From Acidovorax sp. NO-1 (GTDB lineage Bacteria > Pseudomonadota > Gammaproteobacteria > Burkholderiales > Burkholderiaceae_C): a stretch of 64,000 nt of DNA. Location: positions 62,001-126,000 of the forward strand of contig NZ_AGTS01000036.1 in assembly GCF_000238595.1 (NCBI RefSeq), in the 5' to 3' direction. The notes beneath the pieces were generated by a model. The model ran no database searches. It had not been told where the DNA came from and saw only the letters and a list, made by a program, of their open reading frames with translations. The position numbers and the translations under genes are program-made. This document shows, one piece after another, positions 9,625 to 18,166 of the stretch; within the stretch, counting starts at the first letter, position 1, and each line of letters opens with the position of its first letter.

Positions 9625-10286
9625 TCCCCGGGCAGTTCAAACACCAGGCTGCGCGCATCGGGAAGGTCCTGGTACGGCACCTCGGCCAGCAGCGGCACGC
9701 CCAGGCGCGCACGCAGGTAGGCGATGTTCTCGTCAGCGGCCTCCATCTCGGGGTCCACACGGTTGGCCACCCAACCCACCAGCACGAGGCCACGCGCCCG
9801 GATGGCCTCGGCAGTCAGCAACGCATGGCTGAGGCAGCCCAGCCGTAAACCCACCACCAGCACCACGGGCAGGGCCAGGGCCTGGGCCAGGTCGGCACCG
9901 GTCTGGGTGTCGGTCAGTGGCACATGAAAACCGCCCGCGCCCTCCACCACCACGGCATCCGCCTGGGCGGCCAGCGCCTGGTAGCTGCGCACGATGGCCG
10001 CGATATCAATCTGCACCCCGGCACGTTCGGCCGCAATGTGGGGCGACAACGGGTCGAGCAGCAGCACGGGGTTGTCCAGCTCGGGTGCGACGGACAGGGT
10101 GGAGGCCGAGCGCAGCGCGATCGCGTCCTCGCTGGCCCAGTCGTCCCCCCAAGGCACCACGCCCGCCGCCACGGGCTTCATACCCACCACGCGGGGGTGG
10201 TGGGCTGCCAATGCACGCAGCAGACCGGCGGACACCAGCGTCTTGCCGACGCCGGTGTCGGTGCCGGTGACAAAACATCCAATCAT
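9615..10286 (-). CDS. bioD: Dethiobiotin synthetase
   Basis: BioD carboxylates 7,8-diaminononanoate with CO2 and ATP to close the ureido ring of dethiobiotin. The 223-residue chain starts [16 protein letters not shown], where the last eight residues are the P-loop, and continues with [12 protein letters not shown]. The ATG overlaps the bioA stop (ATGA), which fixes the start and implies translational coupling; upstream residues in the same frame are read-through of bioA in another frame. Confidence 0.97.
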   Translation of the reverse strand: MIGCFVTGTDTGVGKTLVSAGLLRALAAHHPRVVGMKPVAAGVVPWGDDWASEDAIALRSASTLSVAPELDNPVLLLDPLSPHIAAERAGVQIDIAAIVRSYQALAAQADAVVVEGAGGFHVPLTDTQTGADLAQALALPVVLVVGLRLGCLSHALLTAEAIRARGLVLVGWVANRVDPEMEAADENIAYLRARLGVPLLAEVPYQDLPDARSLVFELPGEWL

Positions 10287-11611
10287 CAATTCTCCTCTTG
10301 CAGCGTGGCGTTCAGCGCAGCGAGCGCGCCGCTGGCCAGGCATTGCACGGCTTCGTCGTCGAGCATGTAGGGCGGCATGGCATACAGCGTCTTGCCGATG
10401 GGCCGCAGCACCAGCCCCCGCGCCATGGCGTGCTGGTGGTAGCGGCGGGAAAAGTCGGGCAGCGTGGTGTCCACATCCCAGGCCCAGATCATTCCGAGGC
10501 TGCGCGCATGGCGCACACGTGGATGCTGTGCCAAGGGTGCGCACGCCGCATCGATGCGTTGCGCCAGCGCCTTGTTGGCATTCAGCGCATCCAGCTGTTC
10601 AAACAACTCAAGCGTGGCCAGCGCCGCGCGGCAGGCCAGGGGGTTGCCGGTGTACGAGTGCGAATGCAGAAAGCCGCGTGTCACATCGTCGTCGTAGAAC
10701 GCCGCGTACACCACGTCCGTGGTCAGCACGGCCGACAGCGGCAGCGTGCCGCCGGTGAGGCCCTTGGAAAGACAAATGAAGTCGGGCTGGATGCCCGCCT
10801 GCTGGTGCGCAAACATGGTGCCCGTGCGGCCAAAGCCTACGGCGATCTCGTCCACCACCAGGTGCACGTCATAGCGGCTGCACAGCGCGCGCGCCAGGCG
10901 CAGGTAGTCGGGGTCGTGCATGGCCATGCCCGCAGCACATTGCACCAGCGGTTCAACAATGAATGCGGCGGTGGTGGTGTGGTGCTCCTGCAGCCAGATC
11001 TCCAGCGCGGCGGCGGCGCGCCGGGCCACGTCTTGCGCGGTTTCGCCAGGGGCTGCATTGCGCGCATCGGGGCTGGGCACGGTATCGGCCAAACGCACCA
11101 GCGGGGCATAGGCCTCGCGGAAGATCGCAATGTCGGTCACAGCGAGTGCGCCCACGGTCTCGCCGTGGTAGCCGCCGGCCAAGCCCACAAAACGGCTCTT
11201 GGCGGGGCGGCCGGTGTTGCGCCAGTAGTGCGCGCTCATCTTCAGGGCGATCTCGGTCGCGGCTGCGCCGTCGCTGCCGTAGAACGCATGGCCCAGGCCG
11301 GTGAGGGCGGCCAGGCGCTCGGACAACTCCACCACGGGCGCGTGGGTAAAGCCCGCCAGCATCACGTGGTCGAGCTTGCCCAGTTGGTCCACCAGCGCGG
11401 CTTGGATGTGTGGGTGGCTGTGGCCGAACAGGTTGACCCACCAGGAGCTGATGCCGTCCAGGTAGCGCTTCCCATCGGTGCCGTAGAGCCACGGGCCCTG
11501 GGCGCGCGCAATGGCCACGGGCGGCTGGGTTTCGTGCCGCTTCATCTGGGTGCAGGGGTGCCAGACGCTGGCGAGGCTGCGGGCCACGAGTCCGTCGTGC
11601 GTGGGCTGCAT
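10286..11611 (-). CDS. bioA: Adenosylmethionine-8-amino-7-oxononanoate aminotransferase
   Basis: BioA uses S-adenosylmethionine as amino donor to convert KAPA to DAPA. It is a class III PLP aminotransferase of 441 residues with WHPCTQMKRHE at the N-terminus, LDGISSWWVN, the acidic PLP contact LVVDEIAVGFGRTG and the PLP lysine in LSKGLTGG. It starts 2 bp after panD stops and overlaps bioD, giving a tightly packed panD-bioADF operon that links beta-alanine (CoA) and biotin synthesis. Confidence 0.97.
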   Translation of the reverse strand: MQPTHDGLVARSLASVWHPCTQMKRHETQPPVAIARAQGPWLYGTDGKRYLDGISSWWVNLFGHSHPHIQAALVDQLGKLDHVMLAGFTHAPVVELSERLAALTGLGHAFYGSDGAAATEIALKMSAHYWRNTGRPAKSRFVGLAGGYHGETVGALAVTDIAIFREAYAPLVRLADTVPSPDARNAAPGETAQDVARRAAAALEIWLQEHHTTTAAFIVEPLVQCAAGMAMHDPDYLRLARALCSRYDVHLVVDEIAVGFGRTGTMFAHQQAGIQPDFICLSKGLTGGTLPLSAVLTTDVVYAAFYDDDVTRGFLHSHSYTGNPLACRAALATLELFEQLDALNANKALAQRIDAACAPLAQHPRVRHARSLGMIWAWDVDTTLPDFSRRYHQHAMARGLVLRPIGKTLYAMPPYMLDDEAVQCLASGALAALNATLQEEN

Positions 11612-11613
11612 GG

Positions 11614-11994
11614 TCAGACGCCCTGGGTGGGTACGGCGTGGCGCAGCTCGGTCTGGCGGTTGTGCTCGTCCACGAAGACCAACTGAGGCTGGTGCGTGCC
11701 CACCTGGTCTTCATGCACCTGCGCAAAGGCAGCAATGATGATGAGGTCGCCTGCGGCTGCGCGGCGTGCGGCCGAGCCGTTCACCGAGATCATGCCGCTG
11801 CCGCGCTGGCCCTTGATGGCATAGGTGACGAAGCGCTCGCCGTTGTTGATGTTCCAGATGTGGATCTGCTCGTTCTCTGCGATGTTGGCGGCGTCCAGCA
11901 GGTCTTCGTCGATGGCGCACGAGCCTTCGTAGTGCAGCTCGCACTGGGTCACGGCCACGCGGTGGATCTTGGATTTGAGCAGGGTGCGGAACAT
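11614..11994 (-). CDS. panD: Aspartate 1-decarboxylase
   Basis: PanD makes beta-alanine from aspartate for pantothenate. The proenzyme cuts itself at Gly24-Ser25, visible in HYEGSCAID, and Ser25 becomes the pyruvoyl cofactor. The rest fits the family: [10 protein letters not shown] and INGAAAR-like [13 protein letters not shown]. The length of 126 residues is normal. It is the first gene of the panD-bioADF run, about 8 kb from panC and panB. Confidence 0.97.
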   Translation of the reverse strand: MFRTLLKSKIHRVAVTQCELHYEGSCAIDEDLLDAANIAENEQIHIWNINNGERFVTYAIKGQRGSGMISVNGSAARRAAAGDLIIIAAFAQVHEDQVGTHQPQLVFVDEHNRQTELRHAVPTQGV

Positions 11995-12056
11995 CGGCTT
12001 CCTTCAGTGAAGTCTGTGAATGGGGGAGGGTCTGCCGGTGGCAGGGCCTTGGTCGG

Positions 12057-12431
12057 TCAGGGCTGCGGAAAGTCCAGCACGCAGCTGTCGCCCAGCGCTT
12101 CGCGCCACACGCGCACGCGGCTCACGCTGGCGCGCAGGTCGGCGGGCAGCGCCTGGGCGATGAAAACGCACAGGTTCTCCAGCGTCGGCGTGCCCAGGCC
12201 AGGCACGTCGTCCAGCATGTGGTGGTCCAGCTGCTCGCGCACCACCTCCAGGCCCCTGCGCAGCAGGCCCAGGTCCAGCACCATGCCGGTGGCGGGGTCG
12301 CGTGGGCCGCTCAAAAAGACCTCGGCGTGGTAGGTATGGCCGTGCACGCGGCGGCTGCCTTCGGCCTCGATCTCGCGGCGCAGGGTGTGGGCAGCGTCGA
12401 AGAAGAAGCGCTGGGAGATGGTGAACAACAT
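12057..12431 (-). CDS. queD: 6-carboxytetrahydropterin synthase homologue lacking the usual catalytic Cys
   Basis: QueD converts dihydroneopterin triphosphate to carboxytetrahydropterin in queuosine synthesis. Zinc ligands His15, His30 and His32 are present (DAAHTL, VHGHTY), as is the LDHHML catalytic segment. However, the position four residues before the HGH pair, Cys27 in E. coli QueD, is Ser26 here (EGSRRVHGH). The protein may be a divergent QueD or a related pterin enzyme. It lies 23 bp after queE on the same strand, with an intrinsic terminator in that gap. The ATG at 12431 gives a normal 124 residues. Confidence 0.88.
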   Translation of the reverse strand: MLFTISQRFFFDAAHTLRREIEAEGSRRVHGHTYHAEVFLSGPRDPATGMVLDLGLLRRGLEVVREQLDHHMLDDVPGLGTPTLENLCVFIAQALPADLRASVSRVRVWREALGDSCVLDFPQP

Positions 12432-12440
12432 ACGGGAACC

Positions 12441-12473
12441 AAAAAGAAAACCGCTCACCGGATACCGGTGAGC
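12441..12473 (-). terminator. Intrinsic terminator overlapping the queE stop, upstream of queD
   Basis: A perfect 9-bp inverted repeat (GCTCACCGG, 3-nt loop, CCGGTGAGC) at 12453-12473 includes the queE stop codon. On the minus strand it is followed by GG and TTTTCTTTTT. It therefore lies between queE and the queD start at 12431 and could lower queD expression or act as an attenuator. Confidence 0.8.
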
Positions 12474-13090
12474 TTGTGAGTTTGCAGGCTCAGGCGCCAT
12501 GCGGGGTGGGCCAGGCAGGCGTCAATGCAAGCGGCAGTGTTCTGTCGCTGCAGAAGGCCATCCATGGGCTGCAGAAAGCGGTGGGTGAACTGCGTGTCCT
12601 GCTCCAGCGCCTGCAGGTCAAAGCCCGGCTGGGGCCACACGAGCTTCAGTTCCTGCCCGCTGCGCTGCACCCACGGGGCACCCGCCTTGGGGCTGATGCA
12701 CAGCCAGTCGATGCCCTCGGGCGCAATCACGGTGCCGTTGCTTTCAACCGCAATGCGAAATTGCTGCGCGTGCAGCGCGTCGATGAGTGCCGTATCGACC
12801 TGCAGAAGGGGTTCTCCACCCGTCAGCACCACCAGGCGATGGCCCGCGCCTGCAGGCCATTGGGCGGCGATCAATTCCGCCAGTGCCGTGGCCGTTTCGA
12901 ACTTGCCGCCCAGCGTGCCGTCGGTGCCCACAAAGTCGGTGTCGCAGAACTGGCAGATGGCCTGCGCGCGGTCCTGCTCGCGGCCAGTCCAGAGGTTGCA
13001 GCCCGCAAAGCGACAGAACACCGCGGGTGTGCCCGCCTGGCCGCCTTCGCCTTGCAGGGTGTAGAAAATTTCTTTGACGCTGTAGGTCAT
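12455..13090 (-). CDS. queE: 7-carboxy-7-deazaguanine synthase (radical SAM)
   Basis: QueE rearranges carboxytetrahydropterin to 7-carboxy-7-deazaguanine using a radical SAM [4Fe-4S] cluster. The N-terminus shows FYTLQGEGGQAGTPAVFCRF, and the cluster motif is C-x14-C-x2-C rather than the usual C-x3-C-x2-C; this spaced form is known from Burkholderia QueE. VVLTGGEPLLQ and SPKAG also fit. The 211-residue frame starts at an ATG that overlaps the nadB stop by 4 bp, so nadB and queE are coupled. The stop codon lies inside an intrinsic terminator hairpin. Confidence 0.95.
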   Translation of the reverse strand: MTYSVKEIFYTLQGEGGQAGTPAVFCRFAGCNLWTGREQDRAQAICQFCDTDFVGTDGTLGGKFETATALAELIAAQWPAGAGHRLVVLTGGEPLLQVDTALIDALHAQQFRIAVESNGTVIAPEGIDWLCISPKAGAPWVQRSGQELKLVWPQPGFDLQALEQDTQFTHRFLQPMDGLLQRQNTAACIDACLAHPAWRLSLQTHKLTGIR

Positions 13091-14676
13091 CGGGCCACCG
13101 GTGGTACGAGAAGGGTGGGGGCCGCAGGCGCGGCCATCTCGGGGTAATCGCGGCTGAAATGCAGGCCCCGGCTTTCGCGGCGCAGCTGGGCGCTTTTCAC
13201 GATCAGGTCGGCCACCTGCACCAGGTTGCGCAGCTCCAGCAGGTCGCGCGTGACGTGGAAATGGGCGTAGAACTCCTGAATCTCGCCCTGCAGCATGGCA
13301 ATGCGGTGGGCGGCACGTTCCAGGCGCTTGTTGGTACGCACGATGCCCACGTAGTCCCACATGAAGCGGCGCAGCTCGTCCCAGTTGTGGGAGATGACGA
13401 CGGATTCATCCGCATCGGTCACGCGGCTGTCGTCCCAGGCGGGAACGGTGGGCAGTTCCGTGGTCGGGGCTGCTGCGATGGCCTGCGCGGCGGCGCGGGC
13501 GAACACCATGCATTCGAGCAGCGAGTTGCTGGCCAGGCGGTTGGCGCCGTGCAGGCCGGTGCAGGCCACTTCGCCCACGGCGTACAGGCCGGGCAGGTCG
13601 GTGCGGCCCGCCAGGTCGGTCAGCACGCCGCCACAGGTGAAGTGGGCGGTGGGCACCACGGGGATGGGCTCCTTCGTGATGTCGATGCCCAGCGACGCGC
13701 AGTGGGCCAGGATGTTGGGGAAATGCTCCTGCAAAAACGCGGGGCTCTGGTGCGAGATGTCGAGGTGCACGCAATCGAGGCCGTGTTTCTTCATCTCGAA
13801 GTCAATGGCGCGGGCCACCACGTCGCGCGGGGCCAGTTCGGCGCGCGGGTCGTGGTCGAGCATGAAGCGCGTGCCGCCGGCAGAGGGGGGCAGCTTGAGT
13901 TGCCCGCCCTCGCCGCGCACGGCCTCGCTGATGAGGAAAGACTTTTCGTGCGGGTGGTACAGGCCAGTGGGGTGGAACTGGATGAATTCCATGTTCGCCA
14001 CGCGGCAGCCCGCGCGCCAGGCGGCGGCAATGCCGTCGCCCGTGGCGGTGTCGGGGTTGGTGGTGTACAGGTACACCTTGCCTGCGCCGCCCGTGGCCAG
14101 GATGGTTTGCGGCGCGCGGAAGGTGACGACCTCGTCGGTGTCGCTGTCGAGCGCATACAGCCCCAGGCAGCGGTTGCCAGGCAGGCCCAGCTTGCGCGTG
14201 GTGATCAGGTCCACCAGCGTGTGCTGCTCAAACAGCGTGATGCCGGGCGTGCTGCGCACCACGTCGATCAGTGTGCGCTGCACGGCCGCGCCGGTGGCAT
14301 CGGTCACATGGGCAATGCGGCGCGCGCTGTGGCCGCCTTCGCGCGTCAGGTGCAGCTGGTCGCCTTCGAGCGTGAAGGGCACGCCCAGGCCGCGCAGCCA
14401 GGCAATCGATGCGGGCGCGTTCTCCACCACAAAGCGCGTGGTGGCCAGGTCGCACAGGCCTGCGCCGGCGACCAGTGTGTCTTCGATGTGCGCGGCAAAG
14501 CTGTCGTCGTCAGCCAGCACGGCGGCAATGCCGCCCTGGGCCCAGCCGCTGGAGCCATCTTGCAGCGTGCGCTTGGTGATGACGGCCACGCGGTGCGTGG
14601 GCGCCAGGTGCAGCGCGGCCGAGAGGCCGGCGAGGCCGCTGCCTACGATGAGAACGTCGAAGTCGTGGGGTGCCAT
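13087..14676 (-). CDS. nadB: L-aspartate oxidase
   Basis: NadB oxidises aspartate to iminoaspartate for quinolinate synthesis with NadA. It is a flavoprotein of the succinate dehydrogenase/fumarate reductase type, 529 residues, with the FAD fold GSGLAGLSAALHL at the N-terminus, SGWAQGGIAAVL, the family stretch MEFIQFHPTGLYHP and GLYAVGEVACTGLHGANRLASNS (flavin contact). It heads a nadB-queE-queD run. NAD synthesis is thus split between this strand and nadC-nadA on the other. Confidence 0.96.
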   Translation of the reverse strand: MAPHDFDVLIVGSGLAGLSAALHLAPTHRVAVITKRTLQDGSSGWAQGGIAAVLADDDSFAAHIEDTLVAGAGLCDLATTRFVVENAPASIAWLRGLGVPFTLEGDQLHLTREGGHSARRIAHVTDATGAAVQRTLIDVVRSTPGITLFEQHTLVDLITTRKLGLPGNRCLGLYALDSDTDEVVTFRAPQTILATGGAGKVYLYTTNPDTATGDGIAAAWRAGCRVANMEFIQFHPTGLYHPHEKSFLISEAVRGEGGQLKLPPSAGGTRFMLDHDPRAELAPRDVVARAIDFEMKKHGLDCVHLDISHQSPAFLQEHFPNILAHCASLGIDITKEPIPVVPTAHFTCGGVLTDLAGRTDLPGLYAVGEVACTGLHGANRLASNSLLECMVFARAAAQAIAAAPTTELPTVPAWDDSRVTDADESVVISHNWDELRRFMWDYVGIVRTNKRLERAAHRIAMLQGEIQEFYAHFHVTRDLLELRNLVQVADLIVKSAQLRRESRGLHFSRDYPEMAAPAAPTLLVPPVAR

Positions 14677-14742
14677 GGCTTGCGGGTGAAGAAAGGGGTA
14701 GCGCCACGGCCACCGGCCAGGGCGGTGAACAGGGGAGCCAGC

Positions 14743-15606
14743 CTAGACCGGCGTGTAAGCGAGGCGCACGTAAATGGGGGCAAAAGCCTCGGCCTGCGTG
14801 ATCTCGATCAGCGTCTCTTTGGCCAGCTCCAGCAGCGCAATGAAGGTCACCACCAGCACAGTGCTGCCTTTTTCGGGCTCAAAGAGTTCTTCAAACTCCA
14901 CAAAGCGGCGGCCCTGCAGCGTTTTGAGCACCATGCTCATGTATTCGCGCACCGAGAGCTCCTCGCGCGTGATCTTGTGGTGCTGCACCAGCTTGGCGCG
15001 CTTCAGAATGTCGCGCCAGGCGTCCTGCAGTTCCACCACGTGCACGTCCGGAAAGCGTGGCTGCAGGCTTTGTTCGATGTAGACCTGGGCCTTCAGGAAG
15101 TCGCGGCCGTACTGCGGCATGTGCGACAGGCGCATGGCCGCCATCTTCATTTGCTCGTATTCGAGCAGGCGGCGCACCAGCTCGGCGCGGGGGTCTTCGG
15201 GCTCCTCGCCTTCGGCCTGCTTCTTGGGCGGCAGCAGCATGCGCGACTTGATCTCGATGAGCATCGCCGCCATCAGCAGGTACTCGGCTGCCAGCTCCAG
15301 GTTGCGGCTGCGGATCTCGTCCACATACGCCAGGTACTGCTTGGTAACCCCCACCATGGGGATGTCGAGGATGTTGAAGTTCTGCTTGCGGATCAGGTAC
15401 AGCAGCAAATCGAGCGGGCCTTCGAAGGCTTCCAGGAAGACTTCGAGCGCATCGGGCGGGATGTACAGGTCTTGCGGCAGCGCAAACAGCGGCTCGCCGT
15501 ATAGGCGTGCCAGCGCCACCTGATCCACCACCACGGGCATGCCTGCCGCGTCCAGCGCGGACAGATCCGGCGAATCGGCCACGTTGGCTTCGTTCGCTGT
15601 GGTCAT
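14743..15606 (-). CDS. scpA: Segregation and condensation protein A
   Basis: ScpA is the kleisin that bridges SMC and ScpB in the condensin complex that compacts and segregates chromosomes. The 287-residue chain has the typical N-terminal FEGPLDLLLYLIRKQN, then NILDIPMVGVTKQYL, the acidic linker with LPPKKQAEGEEPEDPR, and a C-terminal winged-helix part (TFIALLELAKETLIEITQ). An N-terminal extension of about 55 residues is common in betaproteobacteria. No scpB is adjacent. Repeat R3 fills the gap to the upstream DUF3460 gene. Confidence 0.93.
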   Translation of the reverse strand: MTTANEANVADSPDLSALDAAGMPVVVDQVALARLYGEPLFALPQDLYIPPDALEVFLEAFEGPLDLLLYLIRKQNFNILDIPMVGVTKQYLAYVDEIRSRNLELAAEYLLMAAMLIEIKSRMLLPPKKQAEGEEPEDPRAELVRRLLEYEQMKMAAMRLSHMPQYGRDFLKAQVYIEQSLQPRFPDVHVVELQDAWRDILKRAKLVQHHKITREELSVREYMSMVLKTLQGRRFVEFEELFEPEKGSTVLVVTFIALLELAKETLIEITQAEAFAPIYVRLAYTPV

Positions 15607-15608
15607 GG

Positions 15609-15668
15609 TTTGCTATAAAAAAATGAGCTACTAGAGCTTATTGAATAAGCGCTAGAGGCCATTTTGAT
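15609..15668 (+). repeat. Interspersed palindromic repeat, copy R3
   Basis: TGCTATAAAAAAATGAGCTACTAGAGCTTATTGAATAAGCGCTAGAGGCCATTTT is assembled from the same blocks as the other copies: an A-rich lead, AGCT, an imperfect palindrome around ATAAGCGCTAG, then GGCC and T-rich end. It lies between DUF3460 and scpA. Confidence 0.7.
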
Positions 15669-15670
15669 GC

Positions 15671-15877
15671 TTAATCTGCGTTGGTCTGGTAGACGTACGG
15701 CTTTTGCTCGACCTGGCCTTCGCGGTACTCGGTCCAGATGCTGCGGTCTACCTTCTTGTCCCACAGCAGGGCACGGCCGGCCTGCTGCTGCTGGTCCAGT
15801 TCGGGGCGGCTGGCCTTGAGCTGGTTGATGAACTGCGTGGCGTCGGACTGGTAGTCGGGGCGGCGGAAAATGGACAT
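15671..15877 (-). CDS. DUF3460 family protein
   Basis: This 68-residue protein matches the small betaproteobacterial DUF3460 family, with the opening FRRPDYQSDATQFI, the central ALLWDKKVDR and a C-terminal VEQKPYVYQT. It is soluble, without signal peptide or membrane segment. No function is known. In related genomes it commonly sits near scpA and cofactor genes, as here, where it is the next gene upstream of scpA on the same strand. Confidence 0.85.
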   Translation of the reverse strand: MSIFRRPDYQSDATQFINQLKASRPELDQQQQAGRALLWDKKVDRSIWTEYREGQVEQKPYVYQTNAD

Positions 15878-15920
15878 GGACTGTTAACCTCTCTGCGTCG
15901 GATTTTACCGGGACGATCCC

Positions 15921-16433
15921 ATGGCCCTGATTTATCGCTCCTCAGCCCTCGTGGCTGCCGCCTTTTCCCTGCTGGCGCTGACGGCCTGCGATCCGCAGCG
16001 CATCAGCGAGCTTCAGCCGGGCGTTTCCACCGAGGCCGACGTGCGCGACCGTTTTGGTATCCCCGAAAACGTCTGGGACGAGCCCGGTGGCGCGCGCACG
16101 TTGGAATACAACCGCCAGCCCGCAGGCCAGGTGAATTACATGATCACCATCGGCCCGGACGGGCGCCTGACCGCAGTGCGCCAGGTGCTGACACCCGAAA
16201 ACTTCGCGCGCGTGCAGCCCGGCATGCGCATGGACGAGGTGCGCCGCCTGCTGGGCAAGCCCGCCAAGGTCACGCCCTACGCTCTGAAAAACGAGACCTG
16301 GGCCGAATGGCGCTTTCTCAAGCCCCCGGGCGAGGCGCAGATGTTCAGTGTGGTCCATGGGCCGGACCACGTCGTGCTGCGCACCCAGACGGGGCCTGAC
16401 ACGGAGGCGCCCGAGTTCCGGGGCAGCCGATAG
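15921..16433 (+). CDS. BamE/SmpA-OmlA-like outer-membrane lipoprotein
   Basis: The N-terminus is a lipoprotein signal with lipobox LTAC and Cys23. Two tandem SmpA/OmlA-type units follow: LQPGVSTEADVRDRFGIPEN (residues about 31-50) and VQPGMRMDEVRRLLGKPAK (about 100-118), each with the PGxxxxxVRxxxGxP pattern. BamE, the family type, stabilises the outer-membrane protein assembly complex, but it carries one such unit and is shorter; this is more likely a paralogue. The gene is divergent from DUF3460 across 43 bp. Confidence 0.8.
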   Translation: MALIYRSSALVAAAFSLLALTACDPQRISELQPGVSTEADVRDRFGIPENVWDEPGGARTLEYNRQPAGQVNYMITIGPDGRLTAVRQVLTPENFARVQPGMRMDEVRRLLGKPAKVTPYALKNETWAEWRFLKPPGEAQMFSVVHGPDHVVLRTQTGPDTEAPEFRGSR

Positions 16434-16471
16434 GCGGGACACAGGCAGGACACAGGGGGCCGTGCCGCCAG

Positions 16472-18166
16472 TCAGACCTGCGCCCCCATCCCCCCTTGCG
16501 CCGCCAGCCGGTCGGCAAAGCCGGAGCGCTCGATCAGCGAGCGCGGTTGCTCATGCAGGTGCGTCAGGCTCAGGCGCCCCCCGCGGGCGGCCACGGCCCG
16601 CAGGATCTGCTCCAGCGCATCGAGCCCGGTGGTGTCCAGCGCCACCAGTTCGCAGGCGTCCAGCACCACATCCATGCCGGGCGGGCCGGTTTCCACGGCC
16701 TGGATGATGGGGTCGATCTTGGCGGCAGCGCCAAAAAACAGCGCCCCGTGCAGGCGCCACGTGGCCACCGGGCGCGTGGCGGCGGTGGCCTGCGAGGCCA
16801 GGTCGGCACCGGGCGGTGGCGCGGCATCGGGCTGGCGCACGGCGCGAAACAGCCCGCTCATGCGGCGCACAAACAGCGCGCAGGCCATGAACAGGCCCAC
16901 CTCGACCGCCACGGTCAGGTCAAACACCACGGTGAGGAAAAACGTGCTCAGCATGAGCAGCCGGTAGTGGTTGCTGAAGTGTTTGAGGCGCACAAACTCG
17001 TGCCACTCGCCCATGTTCCAGGCCACGTACAGCAGGATGCCCGCCAGCACCGCCAGCGGAATGTGCAGCGCCAGCGGCGCCGCCACCAGCACGATGATCG
17101 CCAGGGTGGCTGCGTGCACCATGCCCGCCACCGGGGATGTGGCGCCCGAACGGATGTTGGTCACCGTGCGCGCAATGGTGCCCGTGGCCGGCATGCCGCC
17201 AAAAAACGGCACGATCATGTTGGCCGCGCCCTGGGCCATCAGCTCCTGGTTGGGGTCGTGTTTTTTATGGTGCGGGTCGGTGGCCAGCTGGTCGGCCACG
17301 CGCGCGCACAACAGCGACTCGATGGCGCCCAGCAGCGCAATCGTCAGCGTGGGGGTCACCAGCAGCCGCACTGTCTCCCACGAAAAATCGGGCAGGGCAA
17401 ACACCGGCAGCCCCTGCGGAATGCCGCCAAAGCGCGAGCCGATGGTCTCTACCGGAAATCCCAGCCCCCAGGCCAGCAGGCTCAGCACCACCAGCGCCAC
17501 CACGGGGGCGGGCACGCGCGCAAAGCGGCGCACCGTGTGCCCCTCCATCAGGCGGATCACCGGCGAGCCCTTGAGAAACAGCCGTGGCCAGAGGAACAGC
17601 AGCGCCACACACGCCAGCCCCAGCCCGAACGCATAGGGGTTGAAGGTGTCGATGTGCTGCGCCAGCGCGCTCACCTGCGAAAAGAAATTGCCCGGCATGC
17701 GATCGATCGACAGGCCCAGCCAGTCCTTCACCTGCGACAGCGCAATCAGCACCGCAATGCCGTTGGTAAAGCCGATGACGATGCTCACCGGCACAAAGCG
17801 CACCAGCGTGCCCAGGCGGAACAGCCCCAGCAGCACCAGCAGCACCCCCGCGCAGGCGGTGGAGATCAGCAGGTTGGCCACGCCGTAGCGCTCCACAATG
17901 CCGTACACGATGACGATGAACGCGCCCGCCGGCCCCCCAATCTGCGCGTTGGTGCCGCCCAGCGCCGATATCAAAAAGCCCGCGATGATCGCCGTCCACA
18001 GCCCCGCCTCGGGCTTGAGGCCACTCGCAATCGCAAACGCCATGGCCAGCGGCAGCGCCACGATGCCCACCGTAACCCCCGCACCCACATCGGCCAGCCA
18101 GCGGCTCTTGGTGTAGTCACGCAGGGCGTCGATCAGGCGGGGGCGAAAAGCGGCAGAAAACTGCAT
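16472..18166 (-). CDS. SulP family inorganic anion transporter with STAS domain
   Basis: SulP proteins carry sulfate, bicarbonate or other anions across the inner membrane. The 564-residue chain has the family signature regions GIVALPLAMAFAIASG (N-terminal) and IGGPAGAFIVIVYGI, about 11-12 hydrophobic segments, and a C-terminal cytosolic STAS domain (about residues 465-560) with LDACELVALDTTGLDAL. The ATG at 18166 has a GGAG site six bases upstream and is preferred over a start at 18193. A second SulP gene lies at 51,600-53,078. The substrate cannot be read from the sequence. Confidence 0.9.
   Translation of the reverse strand: MQFSAAFRPRLIDALRDYTKSRWLADVGAGVTVGIVALPLAMAFAIASGLKPEAGLWTAIIAGFLISALGGTNAQIGGPAGAFIVIVYGIVERYGVANLLISTACAGVLLVLLGLFRLGTLVRFVPVSIVIGFTNGIAVLIALSQVKDWLGLSIDRMPGNFFSQVSALAQHIDTFNPYAFGLGLACVALLFLWPRLFLKGSPVIRLMEGHTVRRFARVPAPVVALVVLSLLAWGLGFPVETIGSRFGGIPQGLPVFALPDFSWETVRLLVTPTLTIALLGAIESLLCARVADQLATDPHHKKHDPNQELMAQGAANMIVPFFGGMPATGTIARTVTNIRSGATSPVAGMVHAATLAIIVLVAAPLALHIPLAVLAGILLYVAWNMGEWHEFVRLKHFSNHYRLLMLSTFFLTVVFDLTVAVEVGLFMACALFVRRMSGLFRAVRQPDAAPPPGADLASQATAATRPVATWRLHGALFFGAAAKIDPIIQAVETGPPGMDVVLDACELVALDTTGLDALEQILRAVAARGGRLSLTHLHEQPRSLIERSGFADRLAAQGGMGAQV

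Noticed and set aside
13159-15504. Open frame of about 780 codons antisense to nadB and scpA
   Set aside because: It spans two real genes and the gap between them on the other strand and shows no family character.
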